DNA of 64,000 nt from Clusia tigrina (Eukaryota > Arthropoda > Insecta > Diptera > Clusiidae), in assembly GCA_920105625.2 (NCBI GenBank), contig OV050030.1, forward strand, positions 195,171,887-195,235,886. Direction: 5' to 3'. The translations under genes were made by a program, and so were the position numbers. Under the pieces are notes generated by a model. The model was given only the letters and a program-made list of their open reading frames with translations, was not told the DNA's origin and made no database searches. Positions 1 through 11,940 of this stretch are shown piece after piece (position 1 is the stretch's first letter; every line of letters begins with the position of its first letter).

Positions 1-767
1 TTCTCAGTTGGCGTCGCAGCCTCTGTCAGCGTCTCTGTAGGCATATCAGTTGCTGCCGCTGTCGATTGGTGGGGGTCTGCTGCCTTCTCTATGCCTATAT
101 CTACCCCTGTCTGCCGCAGTCAGCGTCTCAGTCGGCGTTCCAGCCTCAATTAGCGTCTCTGTTGGCGTCTCAGACGCTGCAGCTGTCGATTGGGGAGGTC
201 TGCTGCCTTCTCTATGCCTATATCTACTCCTCTCTGCCTCAGTCGTCGCCTCAGTCGGCGTCGCAGCCCCTGTCAGGGTCTCTGTAGGCGTCTCAGTCGC
301 TGCCGCTGTCGATTGAGGGGTCTACTGCCTTCTCTATGCCTATATCTACCCCTATCTGCCTCAGTCGGCGTTTCAGCTTCTGTCAGCGTCTCTGTAGGCG
401 TCTCTGTCGTGCCGCTGTCGATTGGGGGGGGACTGCTTCCTTCTCTATGCCTATATCTACCACAATCTGCGTCAGTCGACTTCTCAGTTGGCGTCGCAGA
501 ATCTGTGAGCGTCTCTGTAGGCATATCAGTTGCTGCCGCTGTCCATTGGTAGGGGTCTGCTGTTTTTTCTACGCCTATATCTACCCCTATCTGCCTCAGT
601 CGGCGTCTTAGTCGGCGTCGCAGCCTCTGTCAGCGTCCCTGTAGGCGTCTCAGTCGCTGCCGCTGTCGAATGGGGGGTCTGCTGCCTTCTCTATGCCTAT
701 ATCTGCACCTATCTGCCACAGTCGGCGCCTCAGTCGGCGTCGCAGCGTCTCAGTCGCTGCCGCTGTC

Positions 768-963
768 GATTGGGGGGTCTGCTGCCTTCCCTATCTGCAT
801 CAGTCGGCGTCGCAGCCACTGTCAGCTTCTCTGTAGGTGTCTCTGTCGGTACCGCGGTCGATTGGGGGGTCTGCTGCCTTCCCTATCTGCCTCAGTCGGC
901 GTCTTAGTCGGGGTCGCAGCCTCTGTCAGCGTCTCTGTTGGCATATCAGTTGCTGCCGCTGTC
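768..963 (+). repeat. Short monomers with 18-bp internal deletion
   Basis: Two consecutive units, 768-859 (92 bp) and 860-963 (104 bp), read CTTCCCTATCTG where other monomers have an extra 18 bp (TATGCCTATATCTACC region). Their lengths equal 110-18 and 122-18. The first unit ends in GGTACCGCGG at 848-857, a rare variant useful as an anchor for comparing blocks. Confidence 0.9.
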
Positions 964-2084
964 GATTGGGGGGTCTGCTTCCTTCTCTATGCCTATATCT
1001 ACCATTATCTGCCACAGTCGGCGTCGCAGAGACTGTCAGCGTCTCTTTAGGCGTCTCAATCACTGCCGCTGTCGATTGTGGTGTCTGCTGTCTTCTCTAT
1101 GCCTATATCTACCCCTATCTGCCGCAGTCGGCGTCTCAGTCGGCGTTCCAGCCTCAATTAGCGTCTCTGTTGGCGTCTCAGACGCTGCAGCTGTCGATTG
1201 CGGAGGTCTGCTGCCTTCTCTATGCCTATATCTACTCCTCTCTGCCTCAGTCGTCGCCTCAGTCGGCGTCGCAGCCCCTGTCAGGGTCTCTGTAGGCGTC
1301 TCAGTCGCTGCCGCTGTCGATTGGGGGGTCTACTGCTTCTCTATGCCTATATCTACCCCTATCTGCCTCAGTCGGCGTTTCAGCTTCTGTCAGCGTCTCT
1401 GTAGGCGTCTCAGTCGTGCCGCTGTCGATTGGGAGGGGTCTGCTTCCTTCTCTATGCCTATATCTACCCCAATCTGCGTCAGTCGACTTCTCAGTTGGCG
1501 TCGCAGCCTCTGTGAGCGTCTCTGTAGGCATATCAGTTGCTGCCGCTGTCCATTGGTAGGGGTCTGCTGCCTTCTCTATGCCTAAATCTACCCCTATCTG
1601 CCTCAGTTGGCGTCTCAGTCGGCGTCGCAGCCTCTGTCAGCGTCTCTGTAGGCGTCTCAATCACTGCCGCTGTCGATTGTGGGGTCTGCTGCCTTCTCTA
1701 TGCCTATATCTACCCCTATCTGCCTCAGTCGGCGTCGCAGGCTCTGTAAGCGTCTCTGTAGGCGTCTCAGTCGCTGCCGCTGTCGATTGGGGGTCTCCTG
1801 CCTTCTCTATGCCTATATCTACCCCAATCTGCCTCAGTCGGCGTCGCAGCCTCTGTCAGCGCCGCTGTAGGCGTCTCAGTCGCTGCCGCTGTCGAATGGG
1901 GGTCTGCTGCCTTCTCTATGCCTATATCTGCACCTATCTGCCACAGTCGGCGTCTCAGTCGGCGTCGCAGCGTCTCAGTCGCTGCCGCTGTCGATTGGGG
2001 GGTCTGCTGCCTTCCCTATCTGCATCAGTCGGCGTCGCAGCCACTGTCAGCTTCTCTGTAGGCGTCTCAGTCGGTACCGCGGTC

Positions 2085-2197
2085 GATTGGGGGGTCTGCT
2101 GCCTTCCCTATCTGCCTCAGTCGGCGTCTTAGTCGGGGTCGCAGCCTCTGTCAGCGTCTCTGTTGGCATATCAGTTGCTGCCGCTGTCGATTGGGGG
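2085..2197 (+). repeat. Direct left copy of the inverted segment
   Basis: This 104-bp short monomer (starting at GATT, 2085) plus the start of the next reads the same as the reverse complement of about 2314-2430, and also as 2428-2530 on the + strand. It is the first of three copies of the same monomer, in order direct, inverted, direct. GGTACCGCGG at 2073-2082 lies just upstream. Confidence 0.9.
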
Positions 2198-2430
2198 GGC
2201 AACAGACCCCCCAATCGACAGCGGCAGTGACTGAGACGCCTACAGAGACGCTGACAGACTCTGCGACGCCGACTGAGGCAGATAGGGGTAGATATAGGCA
2301 TAGAGAAGGAAGCAGACCCCCCAATCGACAGCGGCAGCAACTGATATGCCAACAGAGACGCTGACAGAGGCTGCGACCCCGACTAAGACGCCGACTGAGG
2401 CAGATAGGGAAGGCAGCAGACCCCCCAATC
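2198..2430 (-). repeat. Only inverted satellite segment in the window
   Basis: The array abruptly reads as its reverse complement. G-runs become C-runs (for example 2207-2212 and 2421-2426), and GATT landmarks become AATC. The segment holds about two monomers in antisense orientation. The left junction is at the G-run 2193-2199, continuing into CAACAG. The right junction is at AATC|TGCCTCAG near 2430. I saw no other C-run or AATCGAC landmark on + in the window, so this is the single orientation switch pair. Confidence 0.93.
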
Positions 2431-2635
2431 TGCCTCAGTCGGCGTCTTAGTCGGGGTCGCAGCCTCTGTCAGCGTCTCTGTTGGCATATCAGTTGCTGCC
2501 GCTGTCGATTGGGGGGTCTGCTTCCTTCTCTATGCCTATATCTACCCCTATCTGCCTCAGTCGGCGTCGCAGAGTCTGTCAGCGTCTCTGTAGGCGTCTC
2601 AGTCACTGCCGCTGTCGATTGGGGGGTCTGTTGCC
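2198..2635. repeat. Perfect inverted repeat, 208-bp arms, 22-nt spacer
   Basis: Left arm 2198-2405, spacer 2406-2427, right arm 2428-2635. I compared the arms base by base from the centre outwards and found no mismatch. They stop matching where 2197 (G) faces 2636 (T). Single-stranded, this could fold into a very long hairpin, and as duplex DNA into a cruciform. The arms contain about two satellite monomers, including rare variants (CAGAGTCTG, CTTAGTCGGGG), so the match is not just generic monomer similarity. It is either a real local rearrangement or a long-read or assembly fold-back; sequence alone cannot separate these. Confidence 0.93.
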
Positions 2636-4150
2636 TTCTCTATGCCTATATCTGCCTCTATTTGCCTCAGTCGGCGTCCCAGACTCTGTCAGCGTCTCTG
2701 TAGGCGTCTCAGTCGCTGCCGCTGTCGTTTGGGGGTCTGCTGCCTTCTCTATGCCTATATCTACCCCTATCTGCCTCAGTTGGCGTCTCAGTCGGCGTCG
2801 CAGCCTCTGTCAGCGTCTCTGTAGGCGTCTCAATCACTGCCGCTGTCGATTGTGGGGTCTGCTGCCTTCTCTATGCCTATATCTACCCCTATCTGCCTCA
2901 GTTGGCGTCTCAGTCGGCGTCGCAGCCTCTGTCAGCGTCTCTGTAGGCGTCTCAATCACTGCCGCTGTCGATTGTGGGGTCTGCTGCCTTCTCTATGCCT
3001 ATATCTACCCCTATCTGCCTCAGTCGGCGTCGCAGCCCCTGTCAGCGTCTCTGTAGGCGTCTCAGTCTCGGCCCCGTTGATTGGTAGGGGTCTGCTGCCT
3101 TCTCTATGCCTATATTTACCCCCATCTGCCTCAGTCGGCGTCGCAGCCTCTGTCAGCGTCTCTGAAGGCGTCTCAGTCGTTGCCGCTGTGGATTGGGGTG
3201 TCTGCTGCCTTCTCTATGCCTATACCTACCCCTATCTGCCGCAGTCGGCGTCTCAGTCGGCGTTCCAGCCTCTGTCAGCGTCTCTGTTGGCGTCTCAGTC
3301 GCTGCAGCTGTCGATTGGGGAGGTCTGCTGCCGTCTCTATGCATATGTCTACCCCTATCTGTCTCAGTCTGCGTCTCAGTCGGCGTCGCAGCCTCTGTCA
3401 GCATCTCTGTAGGCGTCTCAGTCGCTGCCGCTTTCGATTGTGGGGTCTGCTGCCTTCTCTATGCCTATATCTGCCCCTATCCGCCTCAGTTGGCGTCTCA
3501 GTCGGCGTTCCAGCCTCTGTTAGCGTCTCTGTTGGTGTCTCAGTCGCTACAGCTGTCGATTGGGGAGGTCTGCTGCCTTCTCTATGCCTATATCTACTCC
3601 TCTCTGCCTCAGTCGTCGCCTCAGTCGGCGTCGCAGCCTCTGTCAGCGTCTCTGTAGGCGTCTCAGTCGCTGCCGCTGTCGATTGGGGGGGTCTAGTGCC
3701 TTCTCTATGCCCATATCTACCCCTATCTGTCTCAGTCGGCGTTTCAGCCTCTGTCAGCGTCTCTGTAGGCGTCTCAGTCGTGGCGCTCTCGATTGGGGGG
3801 TCTGCTATCCTTCTCTATGCCTATATCTACCCCTATCTGCGTCAGTCCACTTCTTAGTTGGCGTCGCAGCCTCTGTGAGCGTCTCTGTAGGCATATCAGT
3901 TGCTGCCGCTGTCGATTGGTAGGGGTCTGCTGCCTTTTCTACGCCTATATCTACCCCTATCTGCCTCAGTCAGCGTCTCAGTCGGCGTCGCAGCCTCTGT
4001 CAGCTTCTCTGTAGGCGTCTCAGTCGCTGCCGCTGTCGCTTGAGAGGTCTGCTTCCTTCTCTATGCCTATATCTACCCCTATCTGCCTCAGTCGGCGTCG
4101 CAGCCTCTGTCAGCGCCTCTGTAGGCGTCTCAGTCGCTGCCGCTGTCGAT

Positions 4151-4164
4151 GGGGGGGGGGGGGG
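4151..4164 (+). repeat. Poly-G tract (14)
   Basis: Expansion of the G-run that follows the monomer's GAT landmark (usually 5-7 G). Slippage-prone and possibly quadruplex-forming. Confidence 0.9.
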
Positions 4165-4437
4165 TCTGCTGCCTTCTCTATGCCTATATCTACCTCTATT
4201 TGCCTCAGTCGGCGTCCCAGCCTCTGTCAGCATCTCTGTAGGCGTCTCAGTCGCTGCCGCTGTCGATTGGTGGGTCTCCTGCCTTCTCTATGAATATATC
4301 TACCCCTATCTGCCTCAGTCGTCGCCTCAGTCGGCGTCGCAGCCTCTATCAGCGTCTTTGTCGGCGTCTCAGTCGCTGCCGCTGTCGATTGTGTGGTCTG
4401 CTGCCTTCTCTATACCTATATCTACCCCTATCTGGCT

Positions 4438-4485
4438 CAGTCGGCGTCTCAGTCGGCGTCTCAGTCGGCGTCTCAGTCGGCGTCG
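4438..4485 (+). repeat. 12-bp subrepeat expansion, 4 copies
   Basis: Three copies of CAGTCGGCGTCT followed by one CAGTCGGCGTCG. Ordinary monomers have one or two. Confidence 0.93.
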
Positions 4486-5834
4486 CAGCTTCTGTCAGCG
4501 TCTCTGTAGGAGTCTCAGTCGCTAACGCTGTCGATTGGGGGCTCTGCTGCCTTCTCTATGCCTATATCAACCCCTATCTGCCTCAGTCGTCATCTCAGTC
4601 GGCGTCGCAGCCTCTGTCAGCGTCTCTGTAGGCGTCTCAATCGCTGCTCTATCGATTGGGGGGTCTGCTGCCTTCTCAATGCCTATATCTACCCCTATCT
4701 GCGTCAGTCGTCATCTCAGTCGGCGTCGCAGCCTCTGTCAGCGTCTCTGTAGGCGTCTCAGTCGCTGCCGCTGTCGAATGGGGGGTCTGCTGCCTTCTCT
4801 ATGCCTATATCTGCACCTATCTACCACAGTCGGCGTCTCAGTCGGCGTCGCAGCGTCTCAGTCGCTGCCGCTGTCGATTGGGGGGTATGCTGCCTCCTCT
4901 ATGCATATATCTACCCCTATCTGCCTCAGTCGGCGTCGCAGCCTTAGTCAGCATCATTGTGGGCGTCTCAGTCGCTGCCGCTGTCGATTGGGGGGTCTAC
5001 TGCCTTGTCTATGCCTATATCTACCCCTATCTGCCTCAGTCGGCGTTTCAGCCTCTGTCAGCGTCTCTGTAGGCGTCTCAGTCGTGCCGCTCTCGATTGG
5101 AGGGGTCTGCTTCCTTCTCTATGCCTATACCTACCCCTATCTGCCGCAGTCGGCGTCTCAGTCGGCGTTCCAGCCTCTGTCAGCGTCTCTGCTGGCGTCT
5201 CAGTCGCTGCAGCTGTCGATTGGGGAGGTCTGCTGCCGTCTCTATGCATATGTCTACCCCTATCTGCCTCAGTCTGCGTCTCAGTCGGCGTCACAGCCTC
5301 TGTCAGCATCTCTGTAGGCGTCTCAGTCGCTGCCGCTGTCGATTGTGGGGTCTGCTGCCTTCTCTATGCCTATATCTACCCCTATCTGCCTCAGTTGGCG
5401 TCTCAGTCGGCGTTCCAGCCTCTGTCAGCGTCTCTGTTGGCGTCTCAGTCGCTGCAGCTATCGATTGGGGAGGTCTGCTGCCTTCTCTATGCATATGTCT
5501 ACCCCTACCTGCCTCAGTCTGCGTCTCAGTCAGCGTCGCAGCCTCTGTCAGCGTCTCTGTAGGCGTCTCAGTCGTTGCCGCTGTGGATTGGGGTGTCTGG
5601 TGCCTTCTCTATGCCTATATCTACCCCTGTCTGCCGCAGTCGGCGTCTCAGTCGGCGTTCCAGCCTCTGTTAGCGTCTCTGTTGGCGTCTCAGTCGCTGC
5701 AGCTGTCGATTGGGGATGTCTGCTGCCTTCTCTATGCATATATCTACTCCTCTCTGCCTCAGTCATCGCCTCAGTCGGCGTCGCAGCCTCTGTCAGCGTC
5801 TCTGTAGGCGTCTCAGTCGCTGCCGCTGTCGATT

Positions 5835-5846
5835 GGGGGGGGGGGG
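5835..5846 (+). repeat. Poly-G tract (12)
   Basis: Expanded G-run after GATT at a monomer boundary. Confidence 0.9.
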
Positions 5847-6900
5847 TCTGCTGCCTTCTCTATGCCTATATCTACCTCTATTTGCCTCAGTCGGCATCCC
5901 AGCCTCTGTCAGCATCTCTGTAGGCGTCTCAGTCGCTGCCGCTGTCGATTGTGGGGTCTGCTGCCTTCTCTATACCTATATCTACCCCTATCTGGCTCAG
6001 TCGGCGTCTCAGTCGGCGTCGCAGCTTCTGTCAGCGTCTCTGTAGGAGTCTCAGTCGCTGACGCTGTCGATTGGGGGCTCTGTTGCCTTCTCTATGCCTA
6101 TATCTACCCCAATCTGCCTCAGTCGGCGTCTCAGTGGCCGTCCCAGCCGCGGTCAGCGTCTCTGGTGGCGTCTCAGTAGCTACAGCTGTCGATTGGGGAG
6201 GTCTGCTGCCTTCTCAATGCTTATATCTACCACTATCTGCCTCAGTCTGCGTCTCAGTCGGCGTCGCAGCCTCTGTTAGCGTCTGTTTATGCGTCTCAGT
6301 TGCTGCCGCTGTCGATTGGGGCGTCCGCTGCGTTGTCTATGCCTATATATACCCCTATCTGCCTCAGTCGGCGTCGCAGCCTCTGTCAGCGTGTCTGTAT
6401 TCGTCTCAGTCGCTGCCGCTGTCGATTGTGGGGTCTGCTGCCTTCTCTATGCCTATATCTACCCATGTCTGCCTCAGTCGGCGTCTCAGTCGGCGTCGCA
6501 GCCTCTGTCAGCGTCTCTGTAGGTGTCTCAGTCGCTGTCGCTGTCGATTGTGGGGTCTGCTGCCTTCTCTATACCTATATCTACCCCTATCTGGCTCAGT
6601 CGGCGTCTCAGTCGGCGTCGCAGCTTCTGTCAGCGTCTCTGTAGGAGTCTCAGTCGCTGACGCTGTCGATTGGGGGGTCTGCTGCCTTCTCTATGCCTAT
6701 ATCTACCCCTATCTGCCTCAGTTGGCGTCTCAGACGGCGTCGCAGCCTCTGTCAGCGTCTCTGTAGGCGTCTCAATCGCTGCTCTATCGATTGGGGGGTC
6801 TACTGCCTTCTCTATGCCTATATCTACCCCTATCTGCCTCAGTCGGCGTTTCAGCCTCTGTTAGCGTCCTGTAGGCGTCTCAGTCGTGCCACTCTCGATT

Positions 6901-8520
6901 GGGGGGTCTGCTTCCTTCTCTATGCCTATATCTACCCCTATCTGCGTCAGTCGACTTCTCAGTCGACTTCTCAGTCGGCGTTTCAGCCTCTGTCAGCGTC
7001 TCTGTAGGCGTCTCAGTCGCTGCCGCTGTCGATTGGGGGGGAAGGGGGGTTCTGCTGCCTTCTCTATGCCAATATCTACCTCTATTTGCCTCAGTCGGCG
7101 TCCCAGCCTCTGTCAGCATCTCTGTAGGCGTCTCAGTCGCTGCCGCTGTCGTTTGGAGGGTCTCCTGCCTTCTCTATGCCTATATCTACCTCTATTTGCC
7201 TCAGTCGGCGTCGCAGCCTTAGTCAGCATCATTGTAGGCGTCTCAATCGCTGCTCTATCGATTGGGGGTCTGCTGCCCTCTCAATGCATATATCTACCCC
7301 TATCTGCGTCAGTCGTCGTCTCAGTCGGCGTCGCAGTCTCTGTCAGCGTCTCTGTAGGCGTCTCAGTCGCTGCCGCTGTCGAATGGGGGGTCTGCTGCCT
7401 TCTCTATGCCGATATCTGAACCTATCTACCACAGTCGGCGTCTCAGTCGGGGTCGCAGCTTCTGTCAGCGTCTCTGTAGGAGTCTCAGTCGCTGACGCTG
7501 TCGATTGGGGGGTCTGCTGCTTTCTCTATGCCTATATCTACCCCTATCTGCCTCAGTTGGCGTCCCAGCCTCTGTCAGCGTCTCTGTAGGCGTCTCAATC
7601 GCTGCTCTATCGATTGGGGGGTCTGCTGCCCTCTCAATCCATATATCTACCCCTATCTGCGTCAGTCGTCGTCTCAGTCGGCGTCGCAGTCTCTGTCAGC
7701 GTCTCTGTAGGTGTGTCAGTCGCTGCCGCTGTCGATTGGTGGGTCTCCTGCCTTCTCTATGCCAATATCTACCCCTATCTGCCTCAGTCGGCGTCTCAGT
7801 CGGGGTAGCAGCTTCTGTCAGCGTCTCTGTAGGAGTCTCAGTCGCTGACGCTGTCGATTGGGGGGTCTGCTGCCTTCTCTATGCCTATATCTACCCCTAT
7901 CTGCCTCAGTTGGCGTCCCAGCCTCTGTCAGCGTCTCTGTAGGCGTCTCAATCACTGCTCTATCGATTGGGGGGTCTGCTGCCCTCTCAATGCATATATC
8001 TACCCCTATCTGCGTCAGTCGTCGTCTCAGTCGGCGTCGCAGTCTCTGTCAGCGTCTCTGTAGGCGTCTCAGTCGCTGCCGCTGTCGTTTGGAGGGTCTC
8101 CTGCCTTCTCTATGCCTATATCTACCTCTATTTGCCTCAGTCGGCGTCCCAGCCTCTGTCAGCGTCTCTGTAGGCGTCTCAATCGCTGCTCTATCGATTG
8201 GGGGGTCTGCTGCCCTCTCAATGCATATATCTACCCCTATCTGCGTCAGTCGTCGTCTCAGTCGGCGTCGCAGTCTCTGTCAGCGTCTCTGTAGGCGTCT
8301 CAGTCGCTGCCGCTGTCGAATGGGTGGTCTGCTGCCTTCTCTATGCCGATATCTGCACCTATCTACCACAGTCGGCGTCTCAGTCGGCGTCGCAGCGTCT
8401 CAGTCGCTGCCGCTGTCGATTGGGGGGTCTGCTGCCTTCTCTATGCCTATATTTACCCCTATCTGCCTCAGTCGGCGTCTCAGTCGGCGTCCCAGCTTCT
8501 GTCAGTGTCTCTGTAGAAGT
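6901..8520 (+). repeat. Satellite with 353-bp and 231-bp local repeats
   Basis: From about 7446 a three-monomer block recurs 353 bp downstream (about 7799). Both copies share GGAGTCTCAGTCGCTGACG and CTGCTCTATCGATTGG. Part of it (about 7870-8090) recurs again 231 bp further on (about 8101-8320). The spacings equal sums of 110/122-bp units within 1 bp, as expected for unequal exchange by whole monomers. An interrupted G-tract (7 G, AA, 6 G) lies at 7035-7049. Confidence 0.85.
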
Positions 8521-11500
8521 CTCAGTCGATGCCGCTGTTGATTGGGGGCTCTGCTGCCTTCTCTAAGCCTATATCTACCCCAATCTGCCTCAGTCGGCGT
8601 CTCAGTGGGGGTCCCAGCCGCGGTCAGCGTCTCTGTTGGCGTCTCAGTCGCTACAGCTGTCGATTGGGGAGGTCTGCTGCCTTCTCAATGCTTATATCTA
8701 CCACTATCTGCCTCAGTCTGCGTCTCAGTCGGCGTCGCAGCATCTGTTAGCGTCTGTTAGCGTCTGTTTAGGCGTCTCAGTTGCTGCCGCTGTCGATTGG
8801 GGGGTCTGCTTCCTTCTCTATGCCTATATCTACCCTATCTGCCTCAGTCGGCGTCGCAGCCTCTGTCAGCGCCTCTGTAGGCGTCTCAGTCGCTGCCGCT
8901 GTCGATTGGGGGGGTCTGCTGCCTTCTCTATTCCTATATCTACCTCTATTTGCCTCAGTCGGCGTCCCAGCCTCTGTCAGCGTCTCTGTAGCCGTGTCAG
9001 TCGCTGCCGCTGTCGATTGGTGGGTCTCCTGCCTTCTCTATGCCTATATCTACCCCTATCTGCCTCAGTCGTCGTCTCAGTCGGCGTAGCAGCCTCTATC
9101 AGCGTCTCTGTAGGCGTCTCAGTCGCTGACGCTGTCGATTGGGGGTCTGCTGCCTTCTTTATGCCTATATTTACCCCTATAAACCTCAGTCGGCGTATCA
9201 GTCGGCGTCCCAGCCTCTGTCAGTGTCTCTGTAGAAGTATCAGTCGATGCCGCTGTTGATTGGGGGCTCTGCTGCCTTCTCTATGCCTATATCTACCCCA
9301 ATCTGCCTCAGTCGGCGTCTCAGTGGGCGGCCCAGCCGCGGTCAGCGTCTCTGTTGGCGTCTCAGTCGCTACAGCTGTCGATTGGGGAGGTCTGCTGCCC
9401 TCTCAATGCATATATCTACCCCTATCTGCGTCAGTCGTCGTCTCAGACGGCGTCGCAGCCTCTGTCAGCGTCTCTGTAGGCGTCTCAATCGCTGCTCTAT
9501 CGATTGGGGGGTCTGCTGCCCTCTCAGTGCATATATCTACCCCTATCTGCGTCAGTCGCCGTCTCAGTCGGCGTCGCAGCCTCTGTCAGCGTCTCTGTAG
9601 GCGTCTCAGTCGCTGCCGCTGTCGAATGGGGGTCTGCTGCCTTCTCTGTGCCTATATCTGCACCTATCTACCACAGTCGGCGTCTCAGTCGGCGTCGCAG
9701 CGTCTCAGTCGCTGCCGCTGTCGGTTGGGGGGATGCTGCCTCCTCTATGCCAATATCTACCCCTATCTGCCTCAGTCGGCGTCGCAGCCTTAGTCAGCAT
9801 CTCTGTAGGCGTCTCAGTCGCTGCCGCTGTCGTTTGGAGGGTCTGCTGCCTTCTCTAAGCCTATATCTACCTCTATTTGCCTCAGTCGGCGTCCCAGCCT
9901 CTGTCAGCTTCTCTATAGGCGTGTCAGTCGCTGCCGCTGTCGATTGGTGGTTCTCCTGCCTTCTCTATGCCAATATCTACCCCTATCTGCCTCAGTCGTC
10001 GCCTCAGTCGGCGTCGCAGCCTCTATCAGCGTCTCTGTAGGCGTCTCAGTCGCTGCCGCTGTCGATTGGGGGGTCTGTTGCCTTCTCTATGCCTATATTT
10101 ACCCCTATCTACCTCATTCGGCGTATCAGTCGGCGTCCCAGCCTCTGTCAGTGTCTCTCTAGAAGTATCAGTCGATGCCGCTGTTGATTGGGGGCTCTGC
10201 TGCCTTCTCTATGCTTATATCTACCCCAATTTGCATCAGTCGGCGTCTCAGTGGGCGTCCCAGCCGCGGTCAGCGTCTCTGTTGGCGTCTCAGTCGCTAC
10301 AGCTGTCGATTGGGGAGGTCTGCTGCCTTCTCTATGCCTATATCTACCTCTATTTGCCTTAGTCGGCGTCCCAGCCTCTGTCAGCGTCTCTGTAGGCGTG
10401 TCAGTCGCTGCCGCTGTCGATTGGTGGGTCTCCTGCCTTCTCTATGCCAATATCTACCCCTATCTGTCTCAGTCGTCGCCTCAGTCGGCATCGCAGCCTC
10501 TATCAGCGTCTCTGTAGGCGTCTCAGTCGCTACCGCTGTCGATTGGGGGGTCTGCTGCCTTCTCTATGCCTATATTTACCCCTATCTACCTCAGTCGGCG
10601 TATCAGTCGGCGTCGCAGCCTATTTCAGCGCCTCTGTAGGCGTCTCAGTCGCTGCCGCTGTCGGTTGGAGGGTCTGCTGCCTTCTCTATGCCTATATCTA
10701 CCTCTATTTGCCTCAGTCGGCGTCCCAGCCTCTGTCAGCTTCTCTGTAGGCGTCTCAGTCGCTGCTGCTGTCGATTGGGGGTCTGCTTCCTTCTCTATGC
10801 CTATATCTACCCCTATCTGCCTTAGTCGGCGTCGCAGCCTCTGTCAGCGCCTCTGTAGGCGTCTCAGTCGCTGCCGCTGTCGATTGGGGGGTCTGCTGCC
10901 TTCTCTATGCCTATATTTACCCCTATCTACCTCAGTCGGCGTATCAGTCGGCGTCCCAGCCTCTGTCAGTGTCTCTGTAGAAGTATCAGTCGATGCCGCT
11001 GTTGATTGGGGGCTCTGCTGCCTTCTCTATGCTTATATCTACCCCAATTTGCATCAGTCGGCGTCTCAGTGGGCGTCCCAGCCACGGTCAGCGTCTCTGT
11101 TGGCGTCTCAGTCGCTACAGCTGTCGATTGGGGAGGTCTGCTGCCTTCTCTATGCCTATATCTACCTCTATTTGCCTCAGTAGGCGTCCCAGCCTCTGTC
11201 AGCGTCTCTGTAGGCGTGTCAGTCGCTGCCGCTGTCGCTTGGTGGGTCTCCTGCCTTCTCTATGCCAATATCTACCCCTATCTGCCTCAGTCGTCGCCTC
11301 AGTCGGCGTCGCAGCCTCTATCAGCGTCTCTGTAGGCGTCTCAGTCGCTGCCGCTGTCGATTGGGGGGTCTGCTGCCTTCTCTATGCCTATATTTACCCC
11401 TATCTACCTCAGTCGGCGTATCAGTCGGCGTCGCAGCCTCTTTCAGCGCCTCTGTAGGCGTGTCAGTCGCTGCCGCTGTCGATTGGGGGGGGGGTCTGCT

Positions 11501-11840
11501 GCCTTCTTCATGCCTATATTTACCCCTATCTACCTCAGTCGGCGTATCAGTCGGCGTCGCAGCCTATTTCAGCGCCTCTGTAGGCGTCTCAGTCGCTGCC
11601 GCTGTCGGTTGGAGGGTCTGCTGCCTTCTCTATGCCTATATCTACCTCTATTTGCCTCAGTCGGCGTCCCAGCCTCTGTCAGCGTCTCTGTAGGCACATC
11701 AGTTGCTGCCGCTGTCGATTGGTAGGGGTCTGCTGCCTTTTCTACGCCTATATCTACCCCTATCTGCCTCAGTCGGCGTCTCAGTCGGCGTCGCAGCCTC
11801 TGTCAGCTTCTCTATAGGCGTCTCAGTCGCTGTCGCTGTC

Positions 11841-11940
11841 GATTGGGGGGGTCTGCTGCCTTCTACCCCTATCTGCCTCAGACGGCGTCGCAGCCTCTGT
11901 CAGCGTATCTGTAGGCGTCTCCTGCCTTCTCTATGCCTAT
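11841..11940 (+). repeat. Broken monomers: two internal deletions
   Basis: After GATT at 11841 the text jumps from CCTTCT to ACCCCTATC, losing about 14 bp of the TATGCCTATATCT region. The same unit then joins GTAGGCGTCT directly to CCTGCC near 11920, losing the CAGTCGCTGCCGCTGTC-GATT-G-run boundary. The second join shares GTCT with both parents, which suggests microhomology. Confidence 0.82.

Larger units (their letters stand above)
1..2197 (+). repeat. Mixed satellite monomers with ~1-kb-spaced duplicated block
   Basis: Heterogeneous 92-122-bp monomers. A block at about 85-565 recurs at about 1092-1572 (spacing 1007-1008 bp). Both copies share rare variants such as CAGCCTCAATTAGCG (141 and 1149) and CCATTGGTAGGGG (543 and 1550). 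A second shared stretch, from CGAATGGGG through GGTACCGCGG, lies at about 667-860 and 1893-2085 (spacing about 1226 bp). The two spacings differ because extra monomers lie between the blocks in the second copy. No gene is seen. Confidence 0.85.
2636..6900 (+). repeat. Heterogeneous 110/122-bp monomers
   Basis: Head-to-tail monomers with many variants: units with GTTGATTGGTAGGGG (about 3075), units with GCATATGTC in place of GCCTATATC (about 3340, 5250, 5490), and units with a 12-mer expansion (4438-4485). GATT spacing alternates irregularly between 110 and 122. G-runs vary from 4 to 14. The GCATATGTC-containing monomer pairs near 3190-3420 and 5100-5330 are near copies. No gene or unique sequence is seen. 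Confidence 0.85.

Noticed and set aside
2198..2635. Palindrome as terminal inverted repeats of a transposon
   Set aside because: The arms are satellite monomers, the 22-nt spacer has no room for a gene, and no target-site duplication is needed to explain it.
7035..7049. Interrupted G-tract as a distinct regulatory element
   Set aside because: It lies at the normal monomer boundary and is explained by expansion of the usual G-run with an AA interruption.
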